Positions 1 to 8,166 of a stretch of DNA of 64,000 nucleotides are shown piece after piece (the stretch's first letter is position 1; every line of letters starts with the position of its first letter). The DNA is from Streptomyces sp. WM4235. Lineage in GTDB: Bacteria > Actinomycetota > Actinomycetes > Streptomycetales > Streptomycetaceae. The notes beneath the pieces are model-generated. The model saw nothing but the letters and a program-made list of their open reading frames with translations, was not told where the DNA came from and ran no database searches. Where the stretch lies: contig NZ_LGDE01000125.1 of NCBI RefSeq assembly GCF_001279725.1, positions 29,109 to 93,108 on the forward strand, written 5' to 3'. Position numbers and translations under genes: made by a program.

Positions 1-77
1 GGCCAGGCACGGCAGTAGCTGCGGACCTCGGACTCGACGGTCTCGAAAACACTCAGAAGCGGCTCGGTGATGGTCAA
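1..77 (-). CDS. ectB: EctB, diaminobutyrate-2-oxoglutarate transaminase (N-terminal fragment)
   Basis: Only the first 25 codons lie in the window; the gene continues past the left edge. Read on the minus strand they give MTITEPLLSVFETVESEVRS and then YCRAW, the characteristic N-terminus of actinobacterial EctB. EctB is the PLP-dependent enzyme that makes L-2,4-diaminobutyrate from aspartate semialdehyde, the first step of ectoine synthesis in the cytoplasm. The start is a TTG at 75-77, chosen because AAGGAG lies six bases upstream. It follows ectA on the same strand with a 132-base gap, the normal ectA-ectB order, so ectC and possibly ectD are expected just outside the window. Confidence 0.88.
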   Translation of the reverse strand, partial: MTITEPLLSVFETVESEVRSYCRAW

Positions 78-209
78 CGAAATCTCCTTGTGAATGTGCG
101 ACGTGCGGCGTGCGGAGGTGCGACGTGGCGCGACGCGGCGACGGATCGGCGGCGCGGCCGGCCACGTGGGGGTGTCGTGGGACGGGGGAAGAACCGGGCC
201 CGAGAAGGG

Positions 210-761
210 TCAGAAGGCCAGCGGCCCGATGCGGTGCAGGACCTCGGGAGCGTGCGCGTCGGCCTCGGGGAAGTCACCGGGCGCGAAGAGGACCTCGCGG
301 GTCAGCGGCGCGCCGTGGCGCGCGGCGTACGCGGCGAACAGTCGCTCCGAGGCGGCGTTGTCGGGCGTGATGGTCGTCTCGACGCAGCGCAGGGGCTGCT
401 TCCTCGCCTCGCGGACGGACAGGCCGTCGAGCAGCGCCCCGGCCACGCCCCGGCCCCGCAGGGACTCGTCGACGGCGACCTGCCACACGAACAGGGTGTC
501 GGGGGCCTCGGGCCGGCGGTATCCGCTGACGAACCCGACGGCCCGTCCGCTCTCGTCACGGGCGACCACCGAGGAGCCGGCGAAGTCACGGCACCACAGG
601 AGGTAGCTGTACGAGGAGTTCAGGTCCAAGGTCTTCGAGTCACGAGCGATACGCCAGAGGGAAGCTCCGTCTTCCACGTCCGGGCTGTCGAGGCGCAACT
701 CCCCGGGAAGTTCCAGGTAGCCGCTTCGGCTGCGGTCCAGGTCTGCATGTGCAGTGGTCAT
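210..761 (-). CDS. ectA: EctA, L-2,4-diaminobutyrate N-acetyltransferase
   Basis: A 183-residue GNAT-fold acetyltransferase that transfers acetyl from acetyl-CoA to diaminobutyrate, giving N-acetyl-diaminobutyrate, the substrate of ectoine synthase EctC. The acetyl-CoA loop RGRGVAGAL is at about residues 115-123, followed by the EctA-typical VETTITPDNAAS and SERLFAAYA segments. Length fits the family (about 170-190). The ATG at 759-761 is chosen because family similarity begins soon after it; upstream in-frame sequence has no coding look and the ribosome-binding site is weak. It heads an operon with ectB. A consensus-like minus-strand -10 (TATAAT, 925-930) about 160 bases upstream would give a long leader. 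Ectoine protects against salt and heat. Confidence 0.9.
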   Translation of the reverse strand: MTTAHADLDRSRSGYLELPGELRLDSPDVEDGASLWRIARDSKTLDLNSSYSYLLWCRDFAGSSVVARDESGRAVGFVSGYRRPEAPDTLFVWQVAVDESLRGRGVAGALLDGLSVREARKQPLRCVETTITPDNAASERLFAAYAARHGAPLTREVLFAPGDFPEADAHAPEVLHRIGPLAF

Positions 762-924
762 GCCGACGCAAGTTACCCAGCACGGGAAAAAAATGCATGG
801 GTCCACAAGCTTCCGGATGGAGGGTCGGCATGTTATTGGTGCGGGCGCGGAGAGACCCTCGAATGTACCTCTCCGGCGATCTTCATATCGTGCCGAATCA
901 TGACATGTCACCCCAGCCGCACCG

Positions 925-930
925 ATTATA
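925..930 (-). promoter_or_regulatory. Candidate -10 element driving ectAB
   Basis: On the minus strand this reads TATAAT inside TCGTTATAATC. It is unusually AT-rich for this genome and faces ectA with a predicted leader of about 157 bases. No convincing -35 hexamer is seen at 16-18 bases. A near-identical element in the opposite orientation lies at 976-986. Confidence 0.45.
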
Positions 931-979
931 ACGAGAATGTAACTTCTGAATTTCGCCTGCGCGTCGCGTGCGTGATCGT

Positions 980-985
980 TACAAT
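980..985 (+). promoter_or_regulatory. Candidate -10 element facing the alpha/beta hydrolase
   Basis: The plus-strand sequence TCGTTACAATC at 976-986 contains TACAAT and mirrors the minus-strand TCGTTATAATC at 924-934 (10 of 11 positions identical). If used, the hydrolase mRNA would have a leader of about 210 bases. Nothing else recognisable is seen between 986 and 1190. Confidence 0.3.
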
Positions 986-1204
986 CCCGCAAACCTGCGA
1001 CCGTTTCGGCCCCTGAGGGCTGGGCAAGACGGGCGGCGGAACGAACGTGGGGCACGGCGTGGGGCGGCACCGGCAGCGGTGCTGCGCGCACAGGCCAGAG
1101 GTCGGGCACTGACGGGGAAGAGGGCGCCGCCGGGCGCCCCTACCGTGCTGCTCGTCCCGCCGCGGCCCGCGCGGCCCTCCCCACCTCCCCCAGGAGACTC
1201 TTCC

Positions 1205-1951
1205 GTGAGCCCTCACACCCCGAACGCCCGGCCGACGACCCCGACCGTGGTCCTGGTCCACGGCGCGTTCGCCGACGCCGCCGGCTACGCGTCCGTCGTG
1301 CCCCTGTTGCTCGCCGACGGCCTGGACGTGGTGGTACCCGCGGTCCCCAACCGCAGCCTGATCGGGGACAGCGCGTACATCGCCTCGGTGGTACGCGCGA
1401 TAGCCGGCCCCGTCGTCCTGGTGGGGCATTCCTACGGCGGTGCGGTCATCACCGTCGCGGGGGTCGAGGACAACGTGAAGGCCCTCGTCTACCTGGCGGG
1501 TTACGCCCTGGAGGAGAACGAGAGCCTGGCCGAGCTGCAGGGCCGGTTCCCCGATTCCGAGCTCGCCTCCGCCCTCGTGTACACCCCCTTCCCCCTCGAC
1601 GGGTCGGACGGGACCGGAACCGACGTGTCGGTGGACGTCGACCGGTTCCCCCGGATCTTCGCCGACGACATCGACCCTGACCTGGCACGCGTCCTCGCCG
1701 TCTCACAGCGCCCGCTGGCCGCCCGGGCCTTCGCCGAGGCGGCTCCCGCGGCGGCCTGGAAGACCAGGCCCTCCTGGGGGCTGGTGGCGGGCGAGGACCG
1801 CACCATCAACCCCGACGTGGAACGTCACGGCTACGAGCGGGCCGGCATGACCACGGTCGAGATCCCCTCCTCGCACCTCGTGATGCTCGCCCATCCGCGC
1901 GAGGTCGCCTCGCTCATCCGCGAAGCCGTGGACGCCACCACCCGGGCGTGA
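1205..1951 (+). CDS. alpha/beta-fold hydrolase
   Basis: A 248-residue cytoplasmic hydrolase. VVLVHGAFAD near residue 15 is the oxyanion-hole strand and VGHSYGG near residue 75 carries the nucleophilic serine. GEDRTINP supplies the likely acid and SSHLVMLAHP the catalytic histidine. This layout is that of the salicylate/methyl-ketone-esterase-like family often annotated simply as alpha/beta hydrolase, and the true substrate cannot be told. The GTG at 1205 is preferred over the longer open frame (from 968) because AGGAGA lies eight bases before it and the family similarity starts right after it. It is transcribed divergently from ectA and convergently with the toxin-like gene that ends at 1962. 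Confidence 0.85.
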   Translation: MSPHTPNARPTTPTVVLVHGAFADAAGYASVVPLLLADGLDVVVPAVPNRSLIGDSAYIASVVRAIAGPVVLVGHSYGGAVITVAGVEDNVKALVYLAGYALEENESLAELQGRFPDSELASALVYTPFPLDGSDGTGTDVSVDVDRFPRIFADDIDPDLARVLAVSQRPLAARAFAEAAPAAAWKTRPSWGLVAGEDRTINPDVERHGYERAGMTTVEIPSSHLVMLAHPREVASLIREAVDATTRA

Positions 1952-1961
1952 GCCGGGGCGG

Positions 1962-2216
1962 TCAGCCGAGCCAGACGACGTCGATGACGTAGAGACGGCC
2001 GGCGGACCGGTTCACGAAGTACACCGCGGCCAGCTGCCCGATCGTCGCGGAGCGGACGTCCTCCCCCTCGGGGTCCCGGTTGTCGAAGGCCGGGAACGAC
2101 CAGGGGTCGCGGGAGGCGATGTCGAGGACGTCACGGACGATCTCCACCGCGTACTCGGGAAGTCCCGCGAGCGCCTTCGCCGCGTGGGGGGACAGTCGTA
2201 CCGGCCAACCGCTCAC
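1962..2216 (-). CDS. RelE/ParE-like small protein (putative toxin of a DUF6247 pair)
   Basis: An 84-residue protein beginning MSGWPVRLSPHAAKALAGLP and ending in a YFVNRSAGRLYVIDVVWL strand. This arrangement resembles RelE/ParE-type mRNA interferase or gyrase-toxin folds: an N-terminal helical pair with basic residues, then beta strands ending in an I-D-V-V-W strand. The start is a GTG at 2214-2216 that overlaps the stop of the upstream gene (GTGA), so translation is very likely coupled. Toxin activity is an inference from size, fold pattern and pairing. No catalytic residue set can be confirmed by eye. Confidence 0.6.
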   Translation of the reverse strand: MSGWPVRLSPHAAKALAGLPEYAVEIVRDVLDIASRDPWSFPAFDNRDPEGEDVRSATIGQLAAVYFVNRSAGRLYVIDVVWLG

Positions 2217-2518
2217 CGGCGGGGTCCGAAGAGGTCCTCGAGGGCGGTGCCGTCGGTGTCGTCCCTGTCCGAGGCCTGGAAGGCGTCGACGGCCGGGGCG
2301 GCGGTGAGGCGGACCTGCCAGGTGCGGACCACGTCGTGCAGCGGGGCGAGGCTGTAGCTGTGGCGGGCGTACTCCAGGGCCTGGGCCCAGTCCCGTTCGA
2401 AGGCGGGCTCCCAGCGCTCCGCGTTGCGGTCGGCTCGGATGCGGCCGAGCAGCTCGGCCGCCGCCGCGGGGGCGGGGGCCGGCGGCAGGGCGGGCGCGTA
2501 CTCGGGCCGTGCGCTCAT
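2213..2518 (-). CDS. DUF6247-like protein (putative antitoxin partner)
   Basis: A 101-residue protein with a low-complexity Ala/Pro N-terminus followed by FERDWAQALEYARHSYSLAP and LHDVVRTWQVRL. This is the pattern I associate with the Streptomyces DUF6247 family, whose members commonly sit immediately upstream of a small toxin-like gene. The ATG at 2516-2518 has CTGGAGG a suitable distance upstream. The stop overlaps the GTG of the next gene. Gene order (small protein first, RelE/ParE-like second) is that of a type II toxin-antitoxin operon. The antitoxin role is inferred, and no DNA-binding domain is evident. Confidence 0.6.
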   Translation of the reverse strand: MSARPEYAPALPPAPAPAAAAELLGRIRADRNAERWEPAFERDWAQALEYARHSYSLAPLHDVVRTWQVRLTAAPAVDAFQASDRDDTDGTALEDLFGPRR

Positions 2519-2971
2519 GCGTCCTCCAGAGGGTTCCGGCCGACACGCTAGCGAAGGCCTCCGCCCGCCGGTCTCCCTACCGTCGGACGTGGAGCGCCCG
2601 AGTACCGTCTGACGTGGGTGAACGCACCAGGGACGCACACGGCGGCCGATTCGGGGTACGTTCGTTGGTACGGGGTGCGGCCTTGGCCATCAGGGTCGCG
2701 ACGGGGGCCGCACCCCGACACTCGTGAAAGCCGCGCCGGACGCCCCCGAGGCCGTGCCCGGGCGTGCGCGGGGGCACCGTTCCATCGCGGTCCACATGGG
2801 GGGCCGGGGCGCCCTGGCACGTGCCGAGCGCAGCCACCCGGCGGCCGGCATGTGGGAGACGGTCGCCGCGGGGCTCGACGACGACCCGGTGGTCGTCTCC
2901 CTGACGCCTCGCGGTCCGCCGGCGCACGCCGAAGACGGCCCCCAGGGCCCCGTCGGCCCCTCGCAGGGCCG
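2519..2971. other. Non-coding or unassigned interval
   Basis: About 450 bases between two minus-strand genes. Open frames exist on both strands. The plus frame from the GTG at 2724 has coding-like third-position GC to about 2990, but it has no ribosome-binding site and no recognisable domain, and it runs antisense into the next gene. I assign no gene. Confidence 0.4.
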
Positions 2972-3286
2972 TCAGACCGGTTGTCGCCGCGTCCCGCCAC
3001 CGGGGGGCTGGGGTGCGGGATCGGCTCCGCGGAGGTGGAGGTCCCGGATCGTGGCGGCGATCTCGCGCTGGTGGTGGTCCCAGGAGACGAGCCGCTGCCA
3101 GAGGGGATCGGGTTCACCCGGTACGGTGGCGCCGCGCGCGGTCCACTCGTGGGCGAGTTCCTCGAACAGGGGCGCCCCTTCGGCGCCGGCACGGCTCGTC
3201 TGTCGGGGGACGAGGGTGGCCAGGACGCCGTCGTCCGCGCCGCGGTGCCGAGCCGTGCCGGTGGTCGTGGAGTGCTTCGGAGCCAT
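2972..3286 (-). CDS. hypothetical protein
   Basis: A 104-residue protein starting MAPKHSTTTGTARHRGADDG. Recognisable blocks are PLFEELAHEWTARGATVPGE and DPLWQRLVSWDHHQREIAA followed by TIRDLHLRG. It has no signal peptide or membrane segment and the C-terminus is Pro/Gly/Arg-rich. I do not recognise a named family. The helical W/H-rich middle and good codon bias argue that it is real. It lies 65 bases downstream of the BrkB-like gene on the same strand and may be co-transcribed. The start ATG has only a weak GGGTGG upstream. Confidence 0.55.
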   Translation of the reverse strand: MAPKHSTTTGTARHRGADDGVLATLVPRQTSRAGAEGAPLFEELAHEWTARGATVPGEPDPLWQRLVSWDHHQREIAATIRDLHLRGADPAPQPPGGGTRRQPV

Positions 3287-3351
3287 GTCCACCCAAACGA
3301 CGCGCCACCCGCACGGACACGACCGCGCCGGGCGCGGCGCGCCTCGGACGG

Positions 3352-4260
3352 TCAGGACGCGTCGGGATCCGGCCGCTGCCCGTCCCGGGCCAGGACCGCG
3401 TTGAACTGGGCGCCGGTGAGCAGCGCCAGGTTGGTGAACCAGAGCCAGATGAGGAAGACCACGATCCCGGCGAGCGAACCGTAGAGCCGGCTGTAGGTGC
3501 CGAACTCGGTGTAGAGCGTGAAGAGCGCCGAGGCGGCGAGCCAGAGGATGGCCGCCAGCGCGCCGCCCGGAAGGCCGCGGCGGGTTCCCCGGGCACGTGC
3601 CGGGCCGGTGCGGAAGAGGATGAGGATCAGCGAGACGGCGATGACGAGCAGGGTCGGCCAGCGCAGCACGGCCATGGTGTCCACGCCCTCGTATCCGGCG
3701 GCGGCCGCGACGCGGCGGGCGAAGGGGCCCGAGGCGACCAGACTGGCCGCGCCGGTCACCAGCAGGCCCAGCAGCAGCGCGGCGGTGAGGACGAGGACGT
3801 GGGCGGCGCGCAGGGGCGGTCGCGTGTCGGGGAGTCGGTACATCGCGTGCAGCGCGCGGCGGAAGACCGCGAGGTAACTGGAGGCCGACCACAGGGCGCT
3901 GACGATGCCACTGGCCAGCAGCAGCCACATGGAGGACGGGTTCGCGGTCAGGGAGTCGAGGACCTCGCGGAGCGTGGCCGCTGACTGGGGCGGGGCGTAG
4001 GAGGTGAGGTCGAGGATCAGGCGCTCGCGGGTGCCCGGGCCGGCCAGCCCCACCAGGGAGACCGAGACCAGCAGTGCGGGCACGAGGGCCAGTACCGCGT
4101 AGTAGGTGAGTGCGGCGGCGTAGTCGGCGACGTTGTCGTCCCACACGCGCACCGCGGTGTCGCGCAGGGCGGAGCGGGTGCGCACGGCGAGCGCGACGGC
4201 GCTGTTCCCCTGGATCGCGGGGGTGGTGCGGGGCGCGGTGGGGGAAGTGTTCGATGCCAC
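3352..4260 (-). CDS. YihY/BrkB family inner membrane protein
   Basis: A 302-residue polytopic membrane protein. After a cytoplasmic N-terminus, VWDDNVADYAAALTYYAVLA is the hallmark first segment of the YihY/virulence-factor-BrkB family. The further hydrophobic segments are consistent with about six spans (for example LVPALLVSVSLVGLAG, MWLLLASGIVSALWSASSY, VLVLTAALLLGLLVTGAAS and IVVFLIWLWFTNLALLTGAQ). The C-terminal segment ends with the family's TGAQFNAVLAR motif. The function of the family is poorly known and the old RNase BN assignment is not supported. Divergent from the ion-channel gene at 4436. Confidence 0.88.
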   Translation of the reverse strand: MASNTSPTAPRTTPAIQGNSAVALAVRTRSALRDTAVRVWDDNVADYAAALTYYAVLALVPALLVSVSLVGLAGPGTRERLILDLTSYAPPQSAATLREVLDSLTANPSSMWLLLASGIVSALWSASSYLAVFRRALHAMYRLPDTRPPLRAAHVLVLTAALLLGLLVTGAASLVASGPFARRVAAAAGYEGVDTMAVLRWPTLLVIAVSLILILFRTGPARARGTRRGLPGGALAAILWLAASALFTLYTEFGTYSRLYGSLAGIVVFLIWLWFTNLALLTGAQFNAVLARDGQRPDPDAS

Positions 4261-4395
4261 GGGGCGCTCATGCCCGTCGTGGCCGTTCCTACGCGCCCCC
4301 GGCCCCGGCTGAGCACCGGGCCCGAACTCGAGATCGACACGTCACGCGATGGGCGGATTCCGTGCCGGCGCTCCGTTCGCGTCGAGCGGGCGCAC

Positions 4396-4401
4396 TAGCC
4401 T
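4396..4401 (+). promoter_or_regulatory. Probable -10 element (TAGCCT) of the ion-channel gene
   Basis: TAGCCT matches the Streptomyces vegetative -10 pattern TANNNT and sits about 35 bases before the GTG at 4436, which favours that start over the upstream ATG at 4349. Confidence 0.45.
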
Positions 4402-4435
4402 GCATCCCGTACAAAACCACCGATGCCGGGCAGTC

Positions 4436-6487
4436 GTGAACGCGACGCGCACCCGGCACCGACAGCTGACCGAGGAACCCCGGTTGACAGGTCGCAGGAC
4501 GACGGAACAACGCGCCGACCCCACCTGGCCGCGTACCCGCTATTGGTTCGACACCATCGTGGCGCGCGGGACCGCGCTGCTCATCGGCTGGCTCACCCTG
4601 CTGTGTCTGGTCATCGTGATCCCGGCCAGCGTCGCGCTGGTCTGGGCCGACCAGGACGCGCCGACGACGTGGTCCGGGCAGCTCGCCGCGGTCTGGGTGA
4701 GCGTCGGTCAGACCCTGAAGATCGGGGGCGCCGTCGGCAGCCCCCTGTACGTCGTCATCTCGGTCCTGCTGGCCCTGGTGGCGTTGTTGTTCGTCTCCAC
4801 CCTCGTCAGCCTCATCACCACCGGCCTCAACGACAAGGTGCTGGCCCTGCGGCGCGGCCGGTCCACCGTCCTGGAGTCGGGGCACACCGTGCTGCTCGGT
4901 TGGTCGGACCAGGTCTTCCCGATCGTCTCCGAACTGACCGTCGCCAACTCCAATCAGCGCCGGGCCGTCATCGCCGTCCTGGGGCCGAAGGACAAGGCGG
5001 AGATGGAGGACGAGATCGACACCGCTCTCGGCCGCCTCGGTCACACCCGGCTGATCTGTCGCAACGGCGTGACCACCGATCCCGCGGTCGTCTCCCTGGT
5101 CAGCCCCGAGACGGCACGCGCCGTCCTCGTCCTGACCCACGAGGGCGAGGACGGAGACGCCCACGTGGTGAAGACGCTGCTGGCGCTGGAGGCGGCGGTG
5201 CGCGGGCGGGGCCGACCCTCCGTCGTCGCGGCGGTGCGCGACGGGCGCCACCAACGGGCGGCGGACCTGGCCGCGGGGGCCCACGGCCGGGTGCTGAACA
5301 TCGAGGACATCACCGCCCGCCTCATCGCCCAGACCTCGTGCCGGCCCGGTCTCTCCCTCGTCTACCAGGAGCTGCTGGACTTCGGCGGCGACGAGATCTA
5401 CATGATCGAGGAACCCGCCCTGGTCGGGCGCACCTTCGGTGACCTGCTGCTCGCCTACGACACCTCCAGCGTCATCGGCGTTCTGCGCGGGGCGGGCGGC
5501 GTCGAACTCAATCCGGCCTCCGACAGGGTGCTCGGGGCGGACGACCGGATCGTGTTGATCACCGAGGACGACGACACCGCGGCCAGGGCGGACCGGCCGC
5601 CCACCGTGGACGAGGAGGCGATCGTGGTGCCGCGCGCGCCGATGCCGCCCCCGGAGCGGTTCCTGCTGCTCGGGTGGAACCACCGTGCTCCGCTCGTCGT
5701 CGAGCAACTCGACCGGTGTGTCCCCGACGGTTCGGTCCTCGTGGTCGTGGCGGAGGGCGAGGGGCCGCTGGAGGACGCCGGTCGTTGCGCGCGGTCCCCG
5801 GGACGCCGCATGCGGGTGACCGTGCACAGCGGCGATGTCACGGACCCGCGGATCCTCGACGAGTCGGACGTGCTCTCGTTCGACAGGGTCATCGTCCTCG
5901 GGTACGACGACGTGTCCGCGGCGCCCGGGACCCTGGGCGGTGACGACAGGACCTTGGTGACCCTGCTCCACCTGCGCGCGCTGGAAGAGGCCTCCGGGCG
6001 TGAACTGGCCGTCGTGACCGAGATGACCGACGACCGCAACCGGTTGCTCGCTCCCGCCCGGGAGGGAGCCGACTTCATCGTCGGCGGCCGGCTCATCAGC
6101 CTGTTGATGACGCAGATCGCGGAGAACCCGGCCCTGGCCGACGTCTTCGACGACCTGTTCACGGTCGGCGGTGACACCCTCCATCTGAGGCCCGCGACGG
6201 GCTACGTGCTGCCCGACCGTTCGGTCACCTTCGCGACGGTGGTGGAGTCCGGCCTCAGGCAGGGGCACTGTGTCATCGGGTTCCGGCTCCACGAGGGCGG
6301 CGCGCGGGGCCCCTCGTACGGCGTCCGGATCAACCCGGACAAGCGGGAGCGGGTGCGGTTGGGTACGGAGGACTCGGTGATCGTGTTGGCACCGAAGCCG
6401 GTGGCCCCGAACACGGACGCCCTGTCGGGGAATCCGTTGCCCGAGAGTCGAAGCCGCGCCCCGTCCGAGGTGGAGGGTGTGGCGTGA
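4436..6487 (+). CDS. CASTOR/POLLUX-related putative ion channel
   Basis: About 683 residues. Two N-terminal membrane spans (roughly residues 38-65 and 105-130) flank a pore-like loop. Two regions with RCK/TrkA-N-like Rossmann character follow: SGHTVLLGWSDQVFPIVSEL near residue 150, and PERFLLLGWNHRAPLVVEQL near residue 407. This architecture is that of bacterial relatives of the plant CASTOR/POLLUX/DMI1 channels, which gate cation flux in response to cytoplasmic ligands. Substrate and gating ligand are unknown here. The GTG at 4436 fits the TAGCCT promoter at 4396; an in-frame ATG at 4349 would add 29 uncertain residues. A channel suits the osmotic-stress theme of the window. Confidence 0.82.
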   Translation: MNATRTRHRQLTEEPRLTGRRTTEQRADPTWPRTRYWFDTIVARGTALLIGWLTLLCLVIVIPASVALVWADQDAPTTWSGQLAAVWVSVGQTLKIGGAVGSPLYVVISVLLALVALLFVSTLVSLITTGLNDKVLALRRGRSTVLESGHTVLLGWSDQVFPIVSELTVANSNQRRAVIAVLGPKDKAEMEDEIDTALGRLGHTRLICRNGVTTDPAVVSLVSPETARAVLVLTHEGEDGDAHVVKTLLALEAAVRGRGRPSVVAAVRDGRHQRAADLAAGAHGRVLNIEDITARLIAQTSCRPGLSLVYQELLDFGGDEIYMIEEPALVGRTFGDLLLAYDTSSVIGVLRGAGGVELNPASDRVLGADDRIVLITEDDDTAARADRPPTVDEEAIVVPRAPMPPPERFLLLGWNHRAPLVVEQLDRCVPDGSVLVVVAEGEGPLEDAGRCARSPGRRMRVTVHSGDVTDPRILDESDVLSFDRVIVLGYDDVSAAPGTLGGDDRTLVTLLHLRALEEASGRELAVVTEMTDDRNRLLAPAREGADFIVGGRLISLLMTQIAENPALADVFDDLFTVGGDTLHLRPATGYVLPDRSVTFATVVESGLRQGHCVIGFRLHEGGARGPSYGVRINPDKRERVRLGTEDSVIVLAPKPVAPNTDALSGNPLPESRSRAPSEVEGVA

Positions 6488-6589
6488 CCGGAAGCCGGCC
6501 CGCCCGCGGGCGGTGGTGGGTTCGCACCGCGGTCGATTTCCCGCTTCCGTGCCGGGCGTCCGCGCGAAGTGCCCGCCCCGCCCGGGGAG

Positions 6590-6790
6590 TCAGCCCGTCA
6601 AGGCGCCCGCGTCATGATCCTGGGCCACCACGAGGAAGGCGTCCTGGTCCAGGTCCATCACGACGCGCACCGCCTCGCCGCAGGCGCGGCGCCGCGCCGC
6701 GGATTCCTCGGCGGGCCAGCTTCCGCGCGGACCACCGGCGGGGAAGAACTCGAGAACCCTCGCACCTGTCACCCTCAACACCTCCGCCAT
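6590..6790 (-). CDS. small hypothetical protein
   Basis: A 66-residue protein: MAEVLRVTGARVLEFFPAGG, then a basic Arg/Ala stretch, then AVRVVMDLDQDAFLVVAQDH near the C-terminus. No membrane segment or named domain is recognised. The ATG is preceded by CGGAG at good spacing. It is divergent from the MFS gene at 6894. Codon bias and ribosome-binding site support a real gene, but its small size limits certainty. Confidence 0.5.
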   Translation of the reverse strand: MAEVLRVTGARVLEFFPAGGPRGSWPAEESAARRRACGEAVRVVMDLDQDAFLVVAQDHDAGALTG

Positions 6791-6880
6791 GCGGCTCCGA
6801 AAGGCTGTGTTCCACCGCTTGCCCCCGCCGCCCGCCGACATGCGCCGACGGGGCCTTCCGGGCTTTCGGGCCCCGCGCTC

Positions 6881-6886
6881 TACTGT
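6881..6886 (+). promoter_or_regulatory. -10 element (TACTGT) of a leaderless MFS transcript
   Basis: TACTGT ends seven bases before the ATG at 6894 and no ribosome-binding site is present, so the transcript probably starts at the A of the start codon. Confidence 0.55.
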
Positions 6887-6893
6887 GTGCTCC

Positions 6894-8117
6894 ATGGCAG
6901 CGAAGATCAGCCGGGGCCGTGGGCACGACCGGCGACGGCTCGGATACCTGAGCGCGGCGGCGGTGTTCGCGATCGGCATGGCCGGCACGACGCTTCCCAC
7001 TCCCCTGTACGGGCTGTACAGGGAGGAACTCGGGTTCTCCGAGCTGATGGTGACGCTCGTCTTCGCCGCCTACGCCATCGGGGTCATCGTCACGCTGCTG
7101 GTCGCCGGCAACTATTCCGACGAGGCGGGCCGCCGGCCCGTACTGCTGTACGCGTTGGGGCTGTCGGCGCTGAGCGCGGGCTGCTTCCTGCTGGAGGGCG
7201 GTCTGCCCCTGCTGTTCGCGGGCCGCGTGCTGTCCGGGTTCTCGGCCGGGCTGCTCAGCGGCGTGGGTACGGTCACCGTCCTGGAACTGGCGCCCCCCGA
7301 GCGCAAGAGGCGCGCCGGACTGGCCGCGACCGCGGCCAACATGGGCGGCCTGGGCTGCGGTCCGCTGCTGGCCGGGATGTTGGCCGAGTACGCGCCGCTG
7401 CCGCTGATCCTGCCGTTCCTGGCCCACCTCGTCCTCCTGTGCTTCGCGTGCGCCATCGTGCTGCTGCTGCCCGAGACGGTCGAGCACCCTCGACGCCTAC
7501 CCCCGCTGAAGCCGCAGGGGCTGTCCGTTCCACCGGACATCCGCGGTGTCTTCGTGCCGTGCGCGCTCGCGGCGTTCGCCGGGTTCGCGCTGCTCGGACT
7601 GTTCACCTCGATCGCGCCGAGTTTCGTGTCCGAGACCCTGGGCGTGACCAACCACGCCACGGCCGGCCTGGTGGTCTTCACCGTGTTCCTCGGCTCGACG
7701 ATCGGTCAGGTCCTGGTGGGGCGCATGCCCGTACGGCGGGCGCTGCCGCTGGGCTGCCTCGTCCTGGTGGTCGGTCTCCTGCTGGTCGGTGCCTCGCTGT
7801 GGACCGAGTCGATGCCGCTGCTCGTGGCGGGAGCGGTGTGCGGGGGGCTGGGGCAGGGGATGGCCTTCCGCGCGGGGCTCACGGCCGTGAGCGACGCGGC
7901 GCCGCCCGCGCACCGGGGCGGCACGATCTCCTCGTTCTTCGTGGTGGCGTACACGGGCATCTCGCTCCCGGTGGTGGGCGTGGGCGCGTTGACGCTGTGG
8001 CTCGGACTGGTGGGTGCCGGGTTGACGTTCACCGTGTGCGCGACGGTGCTGGCCGCCGCGACGGGCCTGTACCTCCTGCGGCATCCGCCGACGGCGCCCT
8101 CCCCTTCCGCCTCCTGA
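6894..8117 (+). CDS. MFS transporter (drug/metabolite efflux type)
   Basis: A 407-residue major facilitator with twelve predicted hydrophobic segments, no large central insertion, and motif A between helices 2 and 3 (GNYSDEAGRRPVLL, about residues 73-86). The first helix carries GMAGTTLPTPLYGLY, common in actinobacterial efflux MFS proteins of the DHA1 type. The transported compound cannot be inferred. The start is set by the leaderless promoter at 6881. A 17-base-per-arm or larger terminator is not visible downstream, only a small CCCCG/CGGGG hairpin near 8119-8131, before the convergent DUF2071 gene. Confidence 0.85.
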   Translation: MAAKISRGRGHDRRRLGYLSAAAVFAIGMAGTTLPTPLYGLYREELGFSELMVTLVFAAYAIGVIVTLLVAGNYSDEAGRRPVLLYALGLSALSAGCFLLEGGLPLLFAGRVLSGFSAGLLSGVGTVTVLELAPPERKRRAGLAATAANMGGLGCGPLLAGMLAEYAPLPLILPFLAHLVLLCFACAIVLLLPETVEHPRRLPPLKPQGLSVPPDIRGVFVPCALAAFAGFALLGLFTSIAPSFVSETLGVTNHATAGLVVFTVFLGSTIGQVLVGRMPVRRALPLGCLVLVVGLLLVGASLWTESMPLLVAGAVCGGLGQGMAFRAGLTAVSDAAPPAHRGGTISSFFVVAYTGISLPVVGVGALTLWLGLVGAGLTFTVCATVLAAATGLYLLRHPPTAPSPSAS

Positions 8118-8166
8118 ACCCCGGCGCGGGGCGGTCACGACGCGGGTCGGATGCCGCGCCGGTCGG

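Noticed and set aside
2724..3404. Plus-strand frame starting at GTG 2724
   Set aside because: Third-position GC looks coding for about 90 codons, but there is no ribosome-binding site or domain and it runs antisense through the 2972-3286 gene and into the BrkB gene.
4289..6292. A 667-codon minus-strand frame over the ion-channel gene
   Set aside because: Shadow of the sense gene; no domain, unlike the channel's membrane and RCK-like regions.
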